Source of the DNA: Peptococcaceae bacterium CEB3 | GTDB taxonomy: Bacteria; Bacillota; Desulfitobacteriia; Desulfitobacteriales; Desulfitobacteriaceae | Assembly: GCA_001029295.1 (NCBI GenBank) | Contig: LDXJ01000061.1 | Coordinates: 124,001 to 188,000, forward strand | DNA: 64,000 bases | Direction of reading: 5' to 3' | Shown: in pieces, positions 43,921 to 52,936 of the stretch | Numbering within the stretch: position 1 is the first letter of the stretch | Layout: each line of letters starts with the position of its first letter | Notes under the pieces: model-generated | Seen by the model: only the letters and a program-made list of their open reading frames with translations | What the model was told of the DNA's origin: nothing | The model's database searches: none | Translations under genes and position numbers: made by a program

Positions 43921-44773
43921 ATCCCTTTTTGCGAATATAATGGACCACGCCCAAACAAATGAACTGCACTATCGCCATGACCACCGCGATAGTTTCCGCC
44001 ATATTGTAGTTGAAATACTGCATGGCCTGTTCGAAAGCCACGACCGAAAAAACCCGCGTGCTGGAGGCGGGATTGCCCACAATAATCGCCGAGGAATAGA
44101 CCGCCAATTGCATGATGACGTTGAGAGCGAAGATGTTCCACACCCCCGAACGAATCAACGGATAGAAAACCTTGACGAAAGTCTGAAATCCGTTGGCACC
44201 CAACGAACGGGCTGCTTGTTCAAAGCTCGGATCGATCGAGTCCATCAACCCCACTAAGTTGGAGAAGATAAACCCGATCCCCAAAATCGTGAGGGAGATG
44301 AAAGTCCCCCAAAAATTATAAAGCAATTGTAACGGCCGACTGACAAGACCAACATGGATTAGTAATAGGTTAAACCAACCGTCCGGTTTGAAGAAATCGA
44401 TCATCCCCACGGCTACGATCAGAGGACCCAGAGTTAAGGGAAACATGATCAAGCCGTTGAGCAAACCCTTGCCCCGAACCGGCCCGCGCAAGTGGTAAGC
44501 CATCGCAAACGCCAGAACCATCTCCAATATTGAGGAGGGAATGACCAGGATGAGCGTGCGAGGGATAGTATTGAAGAAATTACGCACCTTGAAAAACTGA
44601 ATATAGTTATACAGCGTGAAACCGCTCGCCCCGTTTTTGTGTAACGTCAAGAAGAGGCCTTGAATCAAGGGGTACAGAAAAATCAATAGGAGAGGAAGCA
44701 AGGATGGCAAAAGCAGCAAGGTATCCTTCTGAAAGCGACCCTTGTCCGAATCATTGGCTCGCATTTCCTTCAC
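43892..44773 (-). CDS. ABC transporter permease, PotB-like
   Basis: A 293-residue membrane subunit with about six helices. DSIDPSFEQAARSLGANGFQTFVKVFYPLIRSGV is the EAA coupling loop. It overlaps the ATPase gene by four bases and the next permease by 29, typical of translational coupling within one transporter. The family includes spermidine/putrescine, iron and phosphonate-type importers; the location here implies a hexuronate or oligogalacturonide/glucuronide. Confidence 0.87.
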   Translation of the reverse strand: MKEMRANDSDKGRFQKDTLLLLPSLLPLLLIFLYPLIQGLFLTLHKNGASGFTLYNYIQFFKVRNFFNTIPRTLILVIPSSILEMVLAFAMAYHLRGPVRGKGLLNGLIMFPLTLGPLIVAVGMIDFFKPDGWFNLLLIHVGLVSRPLQLLYNFWGTFISLTILGIGFIFSNLVGLMDSIDPSFEQAARSLGANGFQTFVKVFYPLIRSGVWNIFALNVIMQLAVYSSAIIVGNPASSTRVFSVVAFEQAMQYFNYNMAETIAVVMAIVQFICLGVVHYIRKKGYVGSASTFK

Positions 44774-45867
44774 TCCTTCGCGACCATGAGTAAGTGGGCC
44801 GGGGCGAGATAAAGCGTCAGTTCCGTGCCCTCCGGATATGACTCAAACCCCAGGACGTTGACCTTGAGACGATCCCCAAATTCGGAAAGAACCTCGTAAC
44901 CCGTAGTATTTCCCACATAATCGCTCACCACTACCCGCCCTCTGACCGCGTTTCGTTCGCCGGGAGTATCCAGCAGTCTTATGTTTTCAGGCTTGATCGT
45001 CAGCAGGACGGAGTCGCCCACAGAATGCGTTCTATCTTTTTTGACCTGCAACACTAAGCCGCTGTCCGAACGAAAGATAAAGTTCTCCCCGGCTTCCCCC
45101 TCCAGACGGCCTTCAAAGAAATTGGCGTAGCCAATAAAGTTGGCCACAAAACGGTTGCACGGATGGAGGAAAATTTCCTGCGGCGTACCGATTTGCTGTA
45201 CAACCCCTTGCGACATAACCGCTACCTGCGTGGACAGGGAAAGGGCTTCTTCCTGATCGTGGGTGACATAGATGGTCGTAATTCCCAATTCCTGGTGCAG
45301 ACTTTTGAGCTGTATTCGCATTTCTTTGCGCAGCTTGGCATCCAAGTTGCTTAACGGTTCGTCTAAGAGCAGGACCTTAGGCCTCACGACCAGGGCCCGG
45401 GCCAGAGCCACCCGTTGTTGCTGCCCTCCGCTTAACTGTCTCGGATAACGATCCGCCAAACTTTCGAGTTGAACCAAGGCCAAAGCTTTCTCCACCCGTT
45501 CTTCGCGCTCCTTTTTGGGAACCCTACGCATTTCCAGTCCGAAGCCCACATTTTTGCGGATACTCATGTGCGGAAATAAGGCGTAGTTTTGGAAAACCAT
45601 ACCCACATCCCGTTTATGCATGGGAACGTCGTCCACCTTGGCCTCATTGAAAAGAATCTCCCCCTCCGACACATCCAGTATCCCCAGGATCATTGACAAC
45701 AAGGTGGTTTTTCCACACCCGCTGGGCCCCAGCAGTGACATGAATTCTCCGCTTGGAACATTCAAGCTGACATCCTTCACCGCAGTGCTGCGGCCAAATG
45801 TCTTTGTAACGTGTTCAATCTGCACACTGGTACTCACGGGAGCACCGGCAGCCTTCTGCAGGTTCAT
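44770..45867 (-). CDS. ABC transporter ATP-binding protein, PotA/UgpC-like
   Basis: ATPase of about 365 residues with Walker A LLGPSGCGKTTLL, signature LSGGQQQRVALARALV, Walker B VLLLDEPLSNLDAKLR and a C-terminal TOBE domain (VLLTIKPENIRLLDT, VGNTTGYEVLSEFG), as in PotA, MalK and UgpC. The ATG at 45867, with GGAGG seven bases upstream, is preferred over the longer frame. It is 64 bases after the binding-protein gene. Confidence 0.9.
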   Translation of the reverse strand: MNLQKAAGAPVSTSVQIEHVTKTFGRSTAVKDVSLNVPSGEFMSLLGPSGCGKTTLLSMILGILDVSEGEILFNEAKVDDVPMHKRDVGMVFQNYALFPHMSIRKNVGFGLEMRRVPKKEREERVEKALALVQLESLADRYPRQLSGGQQQRVALARALVVRPKVLLLDEPLSNLDAKLRKEMRIQLKSLHQELGITTIYVTHDQEEALSLSTQVAVMSQGVVQQIGTPQEIFLHPCNRFVANFIGYANFFEGRLEGEAGENFIFRSDSGLVLQVKKDRTHSVGDSVLLTIKPENIRLLDTPGERNAVRGRVVVSDYVGNTTGYEVLSEFGDRLKVNVLGFESYPEGTELTLYLAPAHLLMVAKE

Positions 45868-45931
45868 CCTCATGCCTCCATGTCCCGAGTGCGACGGCCC
45901 CGGAAGTGCCGGGGCCATCGCACTCCATACA

Positions 45932-47104
45932 TTATTTGTTGGCCTGAATCTTTTCTTGCCAGAGCTTGTAGTGGGCCAGAGTCACCTCAGAATTCGGAAA
46001 CAGCAGGGAATCCGAGGGTATGATTAAGTTGTCCCCTGACTTCAATTGATTCGGGAGCGCCGCCAGCTCTTTTTCGTAGTTGGCCTTATACCGGGGCAGC
46101 ATTTGAGCCACTGAAGCGTTCTTATTCGTCGGCGGGTAAACGATAGCGTACAGCTGGGATTCCGCCTCCTTGGACATGGCAAAATTGATGAAAGCCAAGG
46201 CTGCCTTTTGGGCATCCGGCGAGATGTTCTTGGGCATAACGTAGAACTGCGCATCCAGGAATTGAGGGACTCCGGTTAGCATAACCGCCTTAATATTCTT
46301 GGCGAGCGTTCCGTCCGCAACTTGCTGCGCGTACCAACCGGGAAGATGCGGGACAATGTACACGGTACCGTCATTTAAGAACTTGAAAGTATCTCCGGAT
46401 GCGGCCGGATAACTTGTGATATTTTTGCCCAGAGTCGTAAGATAATTCCACGTTTCGCTCAAACTATCCGGCTGGTTGATGTTTTCACCCAGAGAGTGAA
46501 TTAAGCCGAAATAGAAACCCCGCGATGGGCCGCTAGTGGGCACAGTCGCATACATGAACTTATCTGGATGTGCTGCCGCCCAAACCTTCAGCTCAGCATA
46601 GGTCGTCGGAGGCTGCTTCACTTTATCACTGTTGTACACGAGCATGGGTCCGCCATATGAGGTAAATGCCGGAACACCATACCCTTGGAAAAGGTCCGTA
46701 TATTCCTTGCCGAATTTGTTCAGCTCAGCGTAGTGGATGTCAGGGGCATAAGCGGGGTTCAGTTGCTGCCAGACACCAGCCTGCATCCCGCCGGCCAAGC
46801 CATCCAGGCCCGTGGCCAGCACATCGATGTCCACGTTCTTTCCCTCGGCCTTAATCTTGTTCACGATCTGCTGCCAAGGACCCCGGCCATACTGGACTTT
46901 GTATTTTCCTTTCGTAGCCTTCTCGAACATCGGTACCAAAATATCGTGGAAATAATTGTCGGTCCCACCTAAGCTGTAAAAAGTAATCGTCACCGGTTGC
47001 GAACCCCCCTGTTTGTTCGAGGTCTGAGAGACATTAGTTCCACAGCCAACGAGGGCCAATGTCAGAATGACAACTAGACTGACAACTAAGGAAACTTTCT
47101 TCAT
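45932..47104 (-). CDS. ABC transporter substrate-binding lipoprotein
   Basis: Extracellular receptor of the importer, 390 residues. MKKVSLVVSLVVILTLALVGCG gives a clear lipoprotein signal with lipobox cysteine. The mature part (VTITFYSLGGTDNYFHDILVPMFEKATKGKYKVQY) has the class II binding-protein fold of the spermidine/iron family, with ALAFINFAMSKEAES near the C-terminus. The ligand is not shown by the sequence; the locus suggests a hexuronate or glucuronide. The 236 bases upstream of it hold no recognised gene and could carry its own promoter. Confidence 0.88.
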   Translation of the reverse strand: MKKVSLVVSLVVILTLALVGCGTNVSQTSNKQGGSQPVTITFYSLGGTDNYFHDILVPMFEKATKGKYKVQYGRGPWQQIVNKIKAEGKNVDIDVLATGLDGLAGGMQAGVWQQLNPAYAPDIHYAELNKFGKEYTDLFQGYGVPAFTSYGGPMLVYNSDKVKQPPTTYAELKVWAAAHPDKFMYATVPTSGPSRGFYFGLIHSLGENINQPDSLSETWNYLTTLGKNITSYPAASGDTFKFLNDGTVYIVPHLPGWYAQQVADGTLAKNIKAVMLTGVPQFLDAQFYVMPKNISPDAQKAALAFINFAMSKEAESQLYAIVYPPTNKNASVAQMLPRYKANYEKELAALPNQLKSGDNLIIPSDSLLFPNSEVTLAHYKLWQEKIQANK

Positions 47105-47340
47105 AAATATTTTTCCCCCTTTTTAGCCTTATCAGAAAACTGACCTGGAAACACCGAAACCCCACGCGGTTTCGCGACTTCGCTTCGCCGACACCCCTGC
47201 TCGTCAACTCTTTCGGAAAACAAGCAACACGCGCGCGCTCACCTTGCTCAAGCCCGTTTCACGGAATTTGCCAAAATCATTTTCTATCCCCCCTCTCCCG
47301 TTATGTTCCTCGCCTTCCTCGCTTCGTCAGGCCCTGTCTC

Positions 47341-48387
47341 CTAGCGCAATTCAACTGTTTGCCCCGTCCGCGCGGCATGGTAGAGTGCCAATATAATTCT
47401 CAGCGGTTTTCTCCCCTCCTCCCCATTGACCAAAGGTTCCCGGTCCTCCCGGATGGCCTCGATCATATCCCTCACCTGCTGTTCGTGGGCCCAGACGTTG
47501 AGTCCCCCCGGGTTCGCGGCCGCCGCGGCATTACCGACCCCATCGGTTCCCGGTGCTTCCGGTGCCTCGTATCCTCTTTGCTCAGTTCCTGTCTTGAAGT
47601 AGACCAGTTTATCGGAATCAATCACGGCCGAGCCCTCGCTCCCATGCACCTCAAGCCTGGCACTGAGCCCCGGGTATGCACAAGTTGTCGCCACAATCGT
47701 ACCCAAGGCGCCTGAACGGAACTTTACCGTAGCGGTCGCCACATCCTCTACTTCGATCCGCGCGTGCCCCACTGTTGCCATGTTGGCGCGAATCGAAGTC
47801 ACGTCCCCCATAATGTGTTGCAGAAGATCCACTGTATGGATTGCCTGGTTCATAAGTGCCCCTCCCCCGTCCAAAGCCCAGGTTCCACGCCATTCCCCGC
47901 TGTCATAGTAAGCTTGGCTACGAAACCACTTGACAGACGCATCGCCCAGCGCGAGTGTGCCCAGGCGTCCCTCCGCGACCGCCTGTCTGAGGTACACCGT
48001 CGACGGATCAAAGCGGTGCTGGGAAATGACGGCCAGTTTGACCCCGTTCTCGCGGCAGGCTTCAATCATCCGGTCAGCCTTAGCCAGTGTTATGTCCATG
48101 GGTTTCTCGACGATCACATGCTTTTTCCGCCGACTCGCTTCCACAGCCATGTCGGCATGCATGCCGCTCGGAGTGCAAATGGTAACTACATCTATGTCGC
48201 CTCTCCGCAGCATTTCCCGGTAATCATCATATACATCCGCGCCCCAAGCATTTGCCAAGGTTCTTGCCCTTTCAGGCACCACATCTGCACAAGCGGCCAA
48301 TTCCCCACCCACCCTTTGAATAGCCGCGACATGCGTGCCAGAGATGACGCCGCAACCGATCAGGCCAAAGCGCAACTTTCCCCTCAT
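47341..48387 (-). CDS. Gfo/Idh/MocA-family sugar oxidoreductase
   Basis: A 348-residue NAD(P)-dependent dehydrogenase. The N-terminal Rossmann motif is FGLIGCGVISGTHVAAI, then IDVVTICTPSGMHADMAVEA, and the catalytic lysine lies in HVIVEKPMDITLAKAD. GGGALMNQAIHTVDLLQ is the family's C-terminal substrate motif with the usual histidine. Such enzymes oxidise or reduce sugars, inositols or uronic acids. Its start overlaps the stop of the epimerase gene by four bases. Confidence 0.87.
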   Translation of the reverse strand: MRGKLRFGLIGCGVISGTHVAAIQRVGGELAACADVVPERARTLANAWGADVYDDYREMLRRGDIDVVTICTPSGMHADMAVEASRRKKHVIVEKPMDITLAKADRMIEACRENGVKLAVISQHRFDPSTVYLRQAVAEGRLGTLALGDASVKWFRSQAYYDSGEWRGTWALDGGGALMNQAIHTVDLLQHIMGDVTSIRANMATVGHARIEVEDVATATVKFRSGALGTIVATTCAYPGLSARLEVHGSEGSAVIDSDKLVYFKTGTEQRGYEAPEAPGTDGVGNAAAAANPGGLNVWAHEQQVRDMIEAIREDREPLVNGEEGRKPLRIILALYHAARTGQTVELR

Positions 48388-49208
48388 GATAAAATGACCT
48401 CCTTCTCAGCAGACACGAGCTCTCTGAACGACTTTACCGCCTGAGAAAACTTTTCTTCTCCCCCGCCCGGCTGGCTCCCTTCCGCCAAGTGCGGCTCAAT
48501 GGAAAAGAACCCCTCAAACCCTGCTTGGGCTACTTCTCTCAGGAAATCAGGATACCTGGCATCACCCTTCCCCGCGGGACAGACCTGACCGCCGCCCGCC
48601 AAAGCGTCTTTGACATGGTAATAGACAATCCATTCTTGGAGAAGGTAATAAGCCTGCGGAAAAGGTTCAACTCCAACCTGAAGGAAATTCGCCGGGTCAA
48701 AAGTCGCCCTCAGAAACGGTGAATTCACTGTGCGCAGAATATCAAGACAACGTTCGGGCGTATCGCCAAAGATCTCCTTCTCATTCTCATGCAGCAGGAC
48801 GATTTTCTCCTTTTCCGCTCTCTCGGTCAGGTGCCCGATCCGGGCCATCACCTCATCCCGGCGAGATCCGACCTCCTCCCGGGGAACAAAGAAAGAAAAC
48901 ATCCGGATAAACGAAGTCTCCAGTGCCTTGGCTACAGCCAAAACCCGCTCAAAACTTCTCAGCGTAGCCGCAAAAGGTTCCGTGATCGGTACTTTGCCTA
49001 TCGGCGACCCGATCGCCGAGATCCCGACCCCATTTTTCCTCAACTGGGTCCGAATCTCACGAAGATCCCGGTCGTCAAGGGCGAGGACGTCCTTCCCGTC
49101 AACCGAACGCAGCTCAAGATACCGAATCCCGTTTTTGCTCAACACTTTTAGTTGTGTTTCCAAATCCGGAGCGATCTCGTCCCCAAAAGCACTTAATGTC
49201 CATTTCAT
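48384..49208 (-). CDS. Sugar phosphate isomerase/epimerase family protein
   Basis: A 274-residue xylose-isomerase-like TIM barrel. LSAFGDEIAPDLETQLKVLSKNGIRYLELR at the start, VLLHENEKEIFGDTPERC with a metal-binding glutamate/histidine, RATFDPANFLQVGVEP, YYHVKDAL and FFSIEPHLAEGS carry the divalent-metal ligands expected of the family. It probably acts on a keto- or aldo-uronate intermediate together with the Gfo/Idh enzyme. The exact reaction is not clear. Confidence 0.82.
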   Translation of the reverse strand: MKWTLSAFGDEIAPDLETQLKVLSKNGIRYLELRSVDGKDVLALDDRDLREIRTQLRKNGVGISAIGSPIGKVPITEPFAATLRSFERVLAVAKALETSFIRMFSFFVPREEVGSRRDEVMARIGHLTERAEKEKIVLLHENEKEIFGDTPERCLDILRTVNSPFLRATFDPANFLQVGVEPFPQAYYLLQEWIVYYHVKDALAGGGQVCPAGKGDARYPDFLREVAQAGFEGFFSIEPHLAEGSQPGGGEEKFSQAVKSFRELVSAEKEVILS

Positions 49209-49222
49209 TCGAGCGGCCCCCT

Positions 49223-50497
49223 TTATAACTTCAAATTTTTGAATCGCCAGAAGTTGCCTTCAAACAACGACTCCACGTCCCGACGAATGTCAGCCGCCGA
49301 GACCGGCCAGCCGGCTTCCGACAAATCACGGTATTTCTCGACCAAAACCTGAGCGATAACCTCCTTTGCGTGGGCCCATTTGTAAATCACCTGCTCCAGA
49401 ATGCGAGCGTCGGAGTGTTGGGGAATAAAGGATGTCCCTAGCAACTCCAGTCGCATCCGGGTAATTTCTCCAACCAGACTGGGATTGTTCAGAAACCACC
49501 AACTGCCAAACACCATCAAATTACGGAATTTTCGTGCGGTGACCGCCAACTCGTGCTGATTCTCACGGGAAAGCATAGTTACCATGAATTTGTTATGCGG
49601 AAAATCGGCGCACAGTCTCTCCACAACCCGGATATCCGCTTTTCCGACGCTGTCCCCCGCCTCCAGCAAGGCTGGATTGACCCCACGCTTCACCCCGATC
49701 ATCAAAGCCAGTGGAAGACCCATGTCGCGGCAGACCGGCAGGACTACGCGTTCCAAAAGGATACTGCGGGTTGAACCATCCGGGAAGGAAAACGTGTCCG
49801 GCAGGGAAACGGCAACATAAACTGCCCGCATACGCTCTGTCCATTCCTTGATAAAACGCCCGAGTTCCGCCACAGTCTCCTCGGTCAGCACGGAGTCTGC
49901 CCGGTAACCCCAGTTGTTCAGCCTCACTGGCAAGGAACCGTAGTCATTGAGCAGAGCGTCTAGTCTCAGAGCCGCGAGAAATCGGTTTTCCCCGGGACGC
50001 GCGGTAGAAACGGAACTCAACCAGATCTCTCGTTCTTCTGGGTCAAAAGGATCGTTCGTCATGACAGCCTGCCCCACGCCCGCCAGATCCAAAATCCTCT
50101 CCGTATACCCCGCCTCACTCCGATCCGGCCAGTTCGCCCGCAGTTCGGCCAGACTCCTGCCTTTCGCCTCCAGGCCCAACCGCCTCAGTATCGTTACAAC
50201 CCCCCGGGCCGCCTCACTGATTGGCGTCCTCTCCACAAACAGGGTCTGCCAGATGAGGTCTGCCCGGCGTTCCTTAGACAAACTCCAGTACTCGTCATAG
50301 GTCATGGGAAGGACCCTCAGAGTTTCCGCAATTAGGTAATGATATGTGAGCAGATCGTCCATCCCGGTCAAGGACAATTTACCGAACCGACGCGGAAACA
50401 GGTGAGTATGCATGTCGACTACCGGTGTCTGCCAGACGATCTCCCTCACTTTTTCTAACCACGCGTTTTTTCCGCTCTGCTCAGGCACAAACGTCAT
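49223..50497 (-). CDS. uxaC: Glucuronate isomerase-family protein
   Basis: A 424-residue amidohydrolase-fold protein. TPVVDMHTHLFPRRFGKLSLTGMDDLLTYHYL is the start typical of UxaC, with the HxH metal site, and HSDARILEQVIYKW lies near the end. The family isomerises D-glucuronate to D-fructuronate or D-galacturonate to D-tagaturonate. The E. coli enzyme is somewhat longer (about 470 residues) and conservation here is moderate, so a related uronate or glucuronide-derived substrate is possible. It is the first enzyme gene after the ROK regulator. Confidence 0.75.
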   Translation of the reverse strand: MTFVPEQSGKNAWLEKVREIVWQTPVVDMHTHLFPRRFGKLSLTGMDDLLTYHYLIAETLRVLPMTYDEYWSLSKERRADLIWQTLFVERTPISEAARGVVTILRRLGLEAKGRSLAELRANWPDRSEAGYTERILDLAGVGQAVMTNDPFDPEEREIWLSSVSTARPGENRFLAALRLDALLNDYGSLPVRLNNWGYRADSVLTEETVAELGRFIKEWTERMRAVYVAVSLPDTFSFPDGSTRSILLERVVLPVCRDMGLPLALMIGVKRGVNPALLEAGDSVGKADIRVVERLCADFPHNKFMVTMLSRENQHELAVTARKFRNLMVFGSWWFLNNPSLVGEITRMRLELLGTSFIPQHSDARILEQVIYKWAHAKEVIAQVLVEKYRDLSEAGWPVSAADIRRDVESLFEGNFWRFKNLKL

Positions 50498-50658
50498 TAC
50501 TGCTTCTCTTCTTTCTTCATATCTTCATATCAGCTTAAATCTTTCTTCCGACAATTCATGTTGTTTTTCGAAAGCCGCAATATTGCAGGCATAAGCACAG
50601 GCCTAAGCTGCCAATTGTCCGGAAAGAATCTCCTGCCCTCCGCATCATCATTCTTGAT

Positions 50659-51891
50659 CTAGACTAGCAAAATTCCTCCTTTTTCCGGGTCGAAAAGTTG
50701 TTCAATAGCTCCCACGCAGGCTCCATAGAAGCCTGCCTCCTTACCTAAACCAGATATCTGAATTTTTGTCGAGCGCACCATTTCGGGAAAGGCATGATGG
50801 CCGACGGCTTCGATCAAGGGCTCCAGCAGCAAGTCTCCCGCTTCGGAGAGAATTCCCCCCAGAGAGACCAGTGCCGGATTGTAGAAATTGATAAGGTTGG
50901 CCACCCCCAGCCCGATGTACCGGCCCGCCTGTTCAATCACCTGACGAGAATATGGTCCCCCCCTTCGGGCCGTGCTCAGAACGTCGGTGATACCCACCTC
51001 TCCTTGTGCTAAAAAAAGCTTTTTAAGCGGATCATCATCCTGGCACAGCGGCAGTTCGTTGTTCACCTTGCGTACCAGCGCCGGAACCGCGTACATACTC
51101 TCCAAACAGCCCTTGTTGCCGCAGTTGCAAAGAGGGCCGTCCTCAATTAAGACTAAATGCCCGAACTCCCCCGCATAGCCGGATGACCCGAGGACCAACC
51201 TTCCTCCCAATATAATTCCCGACCCTAAGCCTTCTCCCAAATTGATGTAGGCTAAATCCTTGGTCTCCTTGCCCTGTCCAAGTACATACTCAGCCAAAGC
51301 CGCCGCATTGGAATTATTTTCAATGAATACCGGAACATGAACATCCCTTTCCAGCCATTCATTGACTGGGAGGTCACGCCAAGCCCCCCCCAAATTCGGT
51401 GCCCGTTTGAGAACCTTGGTGTGCTTGTCAATGAGCCCCGGGAAGACAAACCCGGCTCCTAAAACCTTTTCTTCCCGAATCCCGGTCTCCGTCACGATTC
51501 GACGCATGGCTGGCATGAGTTCCGCCCATCCGGTCAGCGGGTCGGACATGTCAAGCGGCAATTCCCTGGTTAAAACCGGCCGCGACTGAAGATCCGTAAG
51601 GCCGATCACGGTTTTCTGGCGAGCGATTTCCACTCCCACCACATAACCTGCATCAGGGCGAAACCGCAACTTGACCGGACGCCTGCCTCCGTTGGATTCT
51701 CCCAAACCCATTTCCTCCAAATATCCTTGATCCGTTAGTTCACGGACGATCCCGGTCATGGCGGCCGGCGTGAGACGGGTCACGCCGCACAATTCTTGAC
51801 GGGAAATCGGGCTTTGCTCACGGACAATATTGAGGACATTGAGACGGTTAAGCTTTTTCAGCGATTCAAGATTCCGAGCTGGAGACAACAT
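50659..51891 (-). CDS. ROK-family transcriptional repressor
   Basis: A 410-residue XylR/NagC-like regulator. The N-terminal winged helix (RLNVLNIVREQSPISRQELCGVTRLTPAAMTGIVRELTDQGYLEE) is followed by a sugar-kinase-like ROK domain with AALAEYVLGQGKETKDLAYINLGEGLGSGIILGG and the zinc-binding GPLCNCGNKGCLES. It probably represses the hexuronate block, which begins 160 bases downstream, until a sugar acid or phosphate binds. GGGGTGAG precedes the ATG. Confidence 0.9.
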   Translation of the reverse strand: MLSPARNLESLKKLNRLNVLNIVREQSPISRQELCGVTRLTPAAMTGIVRELTDQGYLEEMGLGESNGGRRPVKLRFRPDAGYVVGVEIARQKTVIGLTDLQSRPVLTRELPLDMSDPLTGWAELMPAMRRIVTETGIREEKVLGAGFVFPGLIDKHTKVLKRAPNLGGAWRDLPVNEWLERDVHVPVFIENNSNAAALAEYVLGQGKETKDLAYINLGEGLGSGIILGGRLVLGSSGYAGEFGHLVLIEDGPLCNCGNKGCLESMYAVPALVRKVNNELPLCQDDDPLKKLFLAQGEVGITDVLSTARRGGPYSRQVIEQAGRYIGLGVANLINFYNPALVSLGGILSEAGDLLLEPLIEAVGHHAFPEMVRSTKIQISGLGKEAGFYGACVGAIEQLFDPEKGGILLV

Positions 51892-51928
51892 GACTCACCC
51901 CTGTTTCATGTGATTAATTAACTTTAGG

Positions 51929-51958
51929 TTTATATGGCGCTCTCGAGGCGACTGTCAT
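51929..51958 (-). promoter_or_regulatory. Promoter of the ROK regulator
   Basis: On the minus strand ATGACA (51953-51958) and TATAAA (51929-51934) are 18 bases apart, a fair sigmaA match. Transcription would start near 51922, about 30 bases before the start codon. Confidence 0.5.
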
Positions 51959-51996
51959 GTATCTTGGTCACATTCCTCCGCACTTGCTTCACAGTG

Positions 51997-52020
51997 TTAA
52001 TTATCTGTCTGATAGATTAA
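51997..52020. promoter_or_regulatory. Operator-like inverted repeat upstream of the ROK gene
   Basis: TTAATTATC and GATAGATTAA form an imperfect inverted repeat around TGTCT; a related TGATTAATTAA element lies at 51911-51921. ROK repressors of the XylR/NagC group bind AT-rich palindromes of this size. The stretch 52021-52230 holds no recognised gene. Confidence 0.35.
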
Positions 52021-52240
52021 TTCGACACCTTTACCGATTCTCCTGCCGAGAGTCCAAGCTTTTTTTCTATTTCTTTATTCTTTCCTACAACAAAGAGACA
52101 ACTTAGGCGTGGTCCGCTCCCACCGTTGGGTGAGTGATATAATTTCCTATACCCCAGAATTTCCAGCCATACAGACGCAGGTACCTGTGGTGAGTCGACA
52201 TCTATTAGGTTGCCTGTCTCTTCGTCAAATTGGGATAGAT

Positions 52241-52275
52241 AAAAAAAGGAGTCGGCTACCCTGGAGTACCGACTC
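52241..52275 (-). terminator. Terminator of the small gene at 52319-52501
   Basis: AGTCGG with TAC pairs with GTA and CCGACT around CCTGGA (52250-52275). On the minus strand the stem is followed after CC by seven Ts. It lies 45 bases after the small gene's stop. Confidence 0.75.
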
Positions 52276-52318
52276 TTCGTGGAATCACTTGCTAATTATG
52301 CTCCTGGTTCTCCCCCTG

Positions 52319-52501
52319 TCAAGCACACTTTTTAATCGTTACCTGCATTTTTTCGCAACGTGCCATTAATAGCGCCATTCCGTACTCGGTTTGAGATAAG
52401 GTAAAAACAATATCATACAGCCTTTTCCGCTGCAGCCGAAGGAATTCCAGGTTTCTGTCTATCATCCCTACCAACTCCTGATAAGTTTTATCCGTACCCA
52501 C
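52319..52501 (-). CDS. Small helical protein, possibly Spo0E-like
   Basis: A 60-residue protein with a good GGGAGGT ribosome binding site nine bases before the GTG start, its own terminator, and an upstream palindrome, so it is probably a real gene. It appears all-helical: YQELVGMIDRNLEFLRLQRKRLYDIV, then SQTEYGMALLMARCEKMQVTIKK. Length and the two-helix layout recall Spo0E-type phosphatases, but the SQELD motif of that family is not clearly present. Function unknown. Confidence 0.5.
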   Translation of the reverse strand: MGTDKTYQELVGMIDRNLEFLRLQRKRLYDIVFTLSQTEYGMALLMARCEKMQVTIKKCA

Positions 52502-52524
52502 CTCTGGATAACCTCCCGCCTATT

Positions 52525-52539
52525 TATACACCGTGTATA
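52525..52539. promoter_or_regulatory. Perfect palindrome upstream of the small gene
   Basis: TATACAC-C-GTGTATA is a perfect seven-base inverted repeat with a one-base centre, 24 bases upstream of the GTG start and overlapping a TATAAAT string. It looks like an operator for a dimeric repressor at this gene's promoter. Confidence 0.5.
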
Positions 52540-52550
52540 CGGCTAGGTAG

Positions 52551-52864
52551 CTACACGTTAAACTTTAGCACTCTTTCGTTAAGGCTCACTGCAAGTTGGG
52601 CTTGGTTTTGGGCGGAGACATTAACCTGTTCCATAGCTGTGGTCATTTGCGCTATGCTGGCGGAAATGTTTTCGGGTGAATATTGTCCACCGCTCGGCGT
52701 GACTGTTCCGGCAGCTTACGGACTTCCTCCGCAACCACGGCAAAACCGCGTCCTGCCTCACCGGCGCGAGCGGCCTCAATGCTTGCATTGAGTGATAACG
52801 GATTGGTTTGTTCGGCAATCCTTGCACAAATCTGCTTGACCCAAAGGCTCGACGCCGACAACAT
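52551..52864 (-). pseudogene. Methyl-accepting chemotaxis protein, C-terminal remnant with frameshift
   Basis: The minus strand encodes the chemoreceptor signalling tip [22 protein letters not shown] and [18 protein letters not shown] in one frame. After about 52690 the sequence continues in another frame as [24 protein letters not shown] ... LNERVLKFNV with a stop at 52551. Part of the helix between the two is missing, and no start codon or sensor and membrane region lies upstream. It is a dead chemoreceptor fragment. Confidence 0.8.
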
Positions 52865-52936
52865 ACGCTGACTGTCCCCTCTCCAATCCGAATATCGTCA
52901 AGATGTCCCTCGATGGACGAGGACCCCTTAGGGTTT

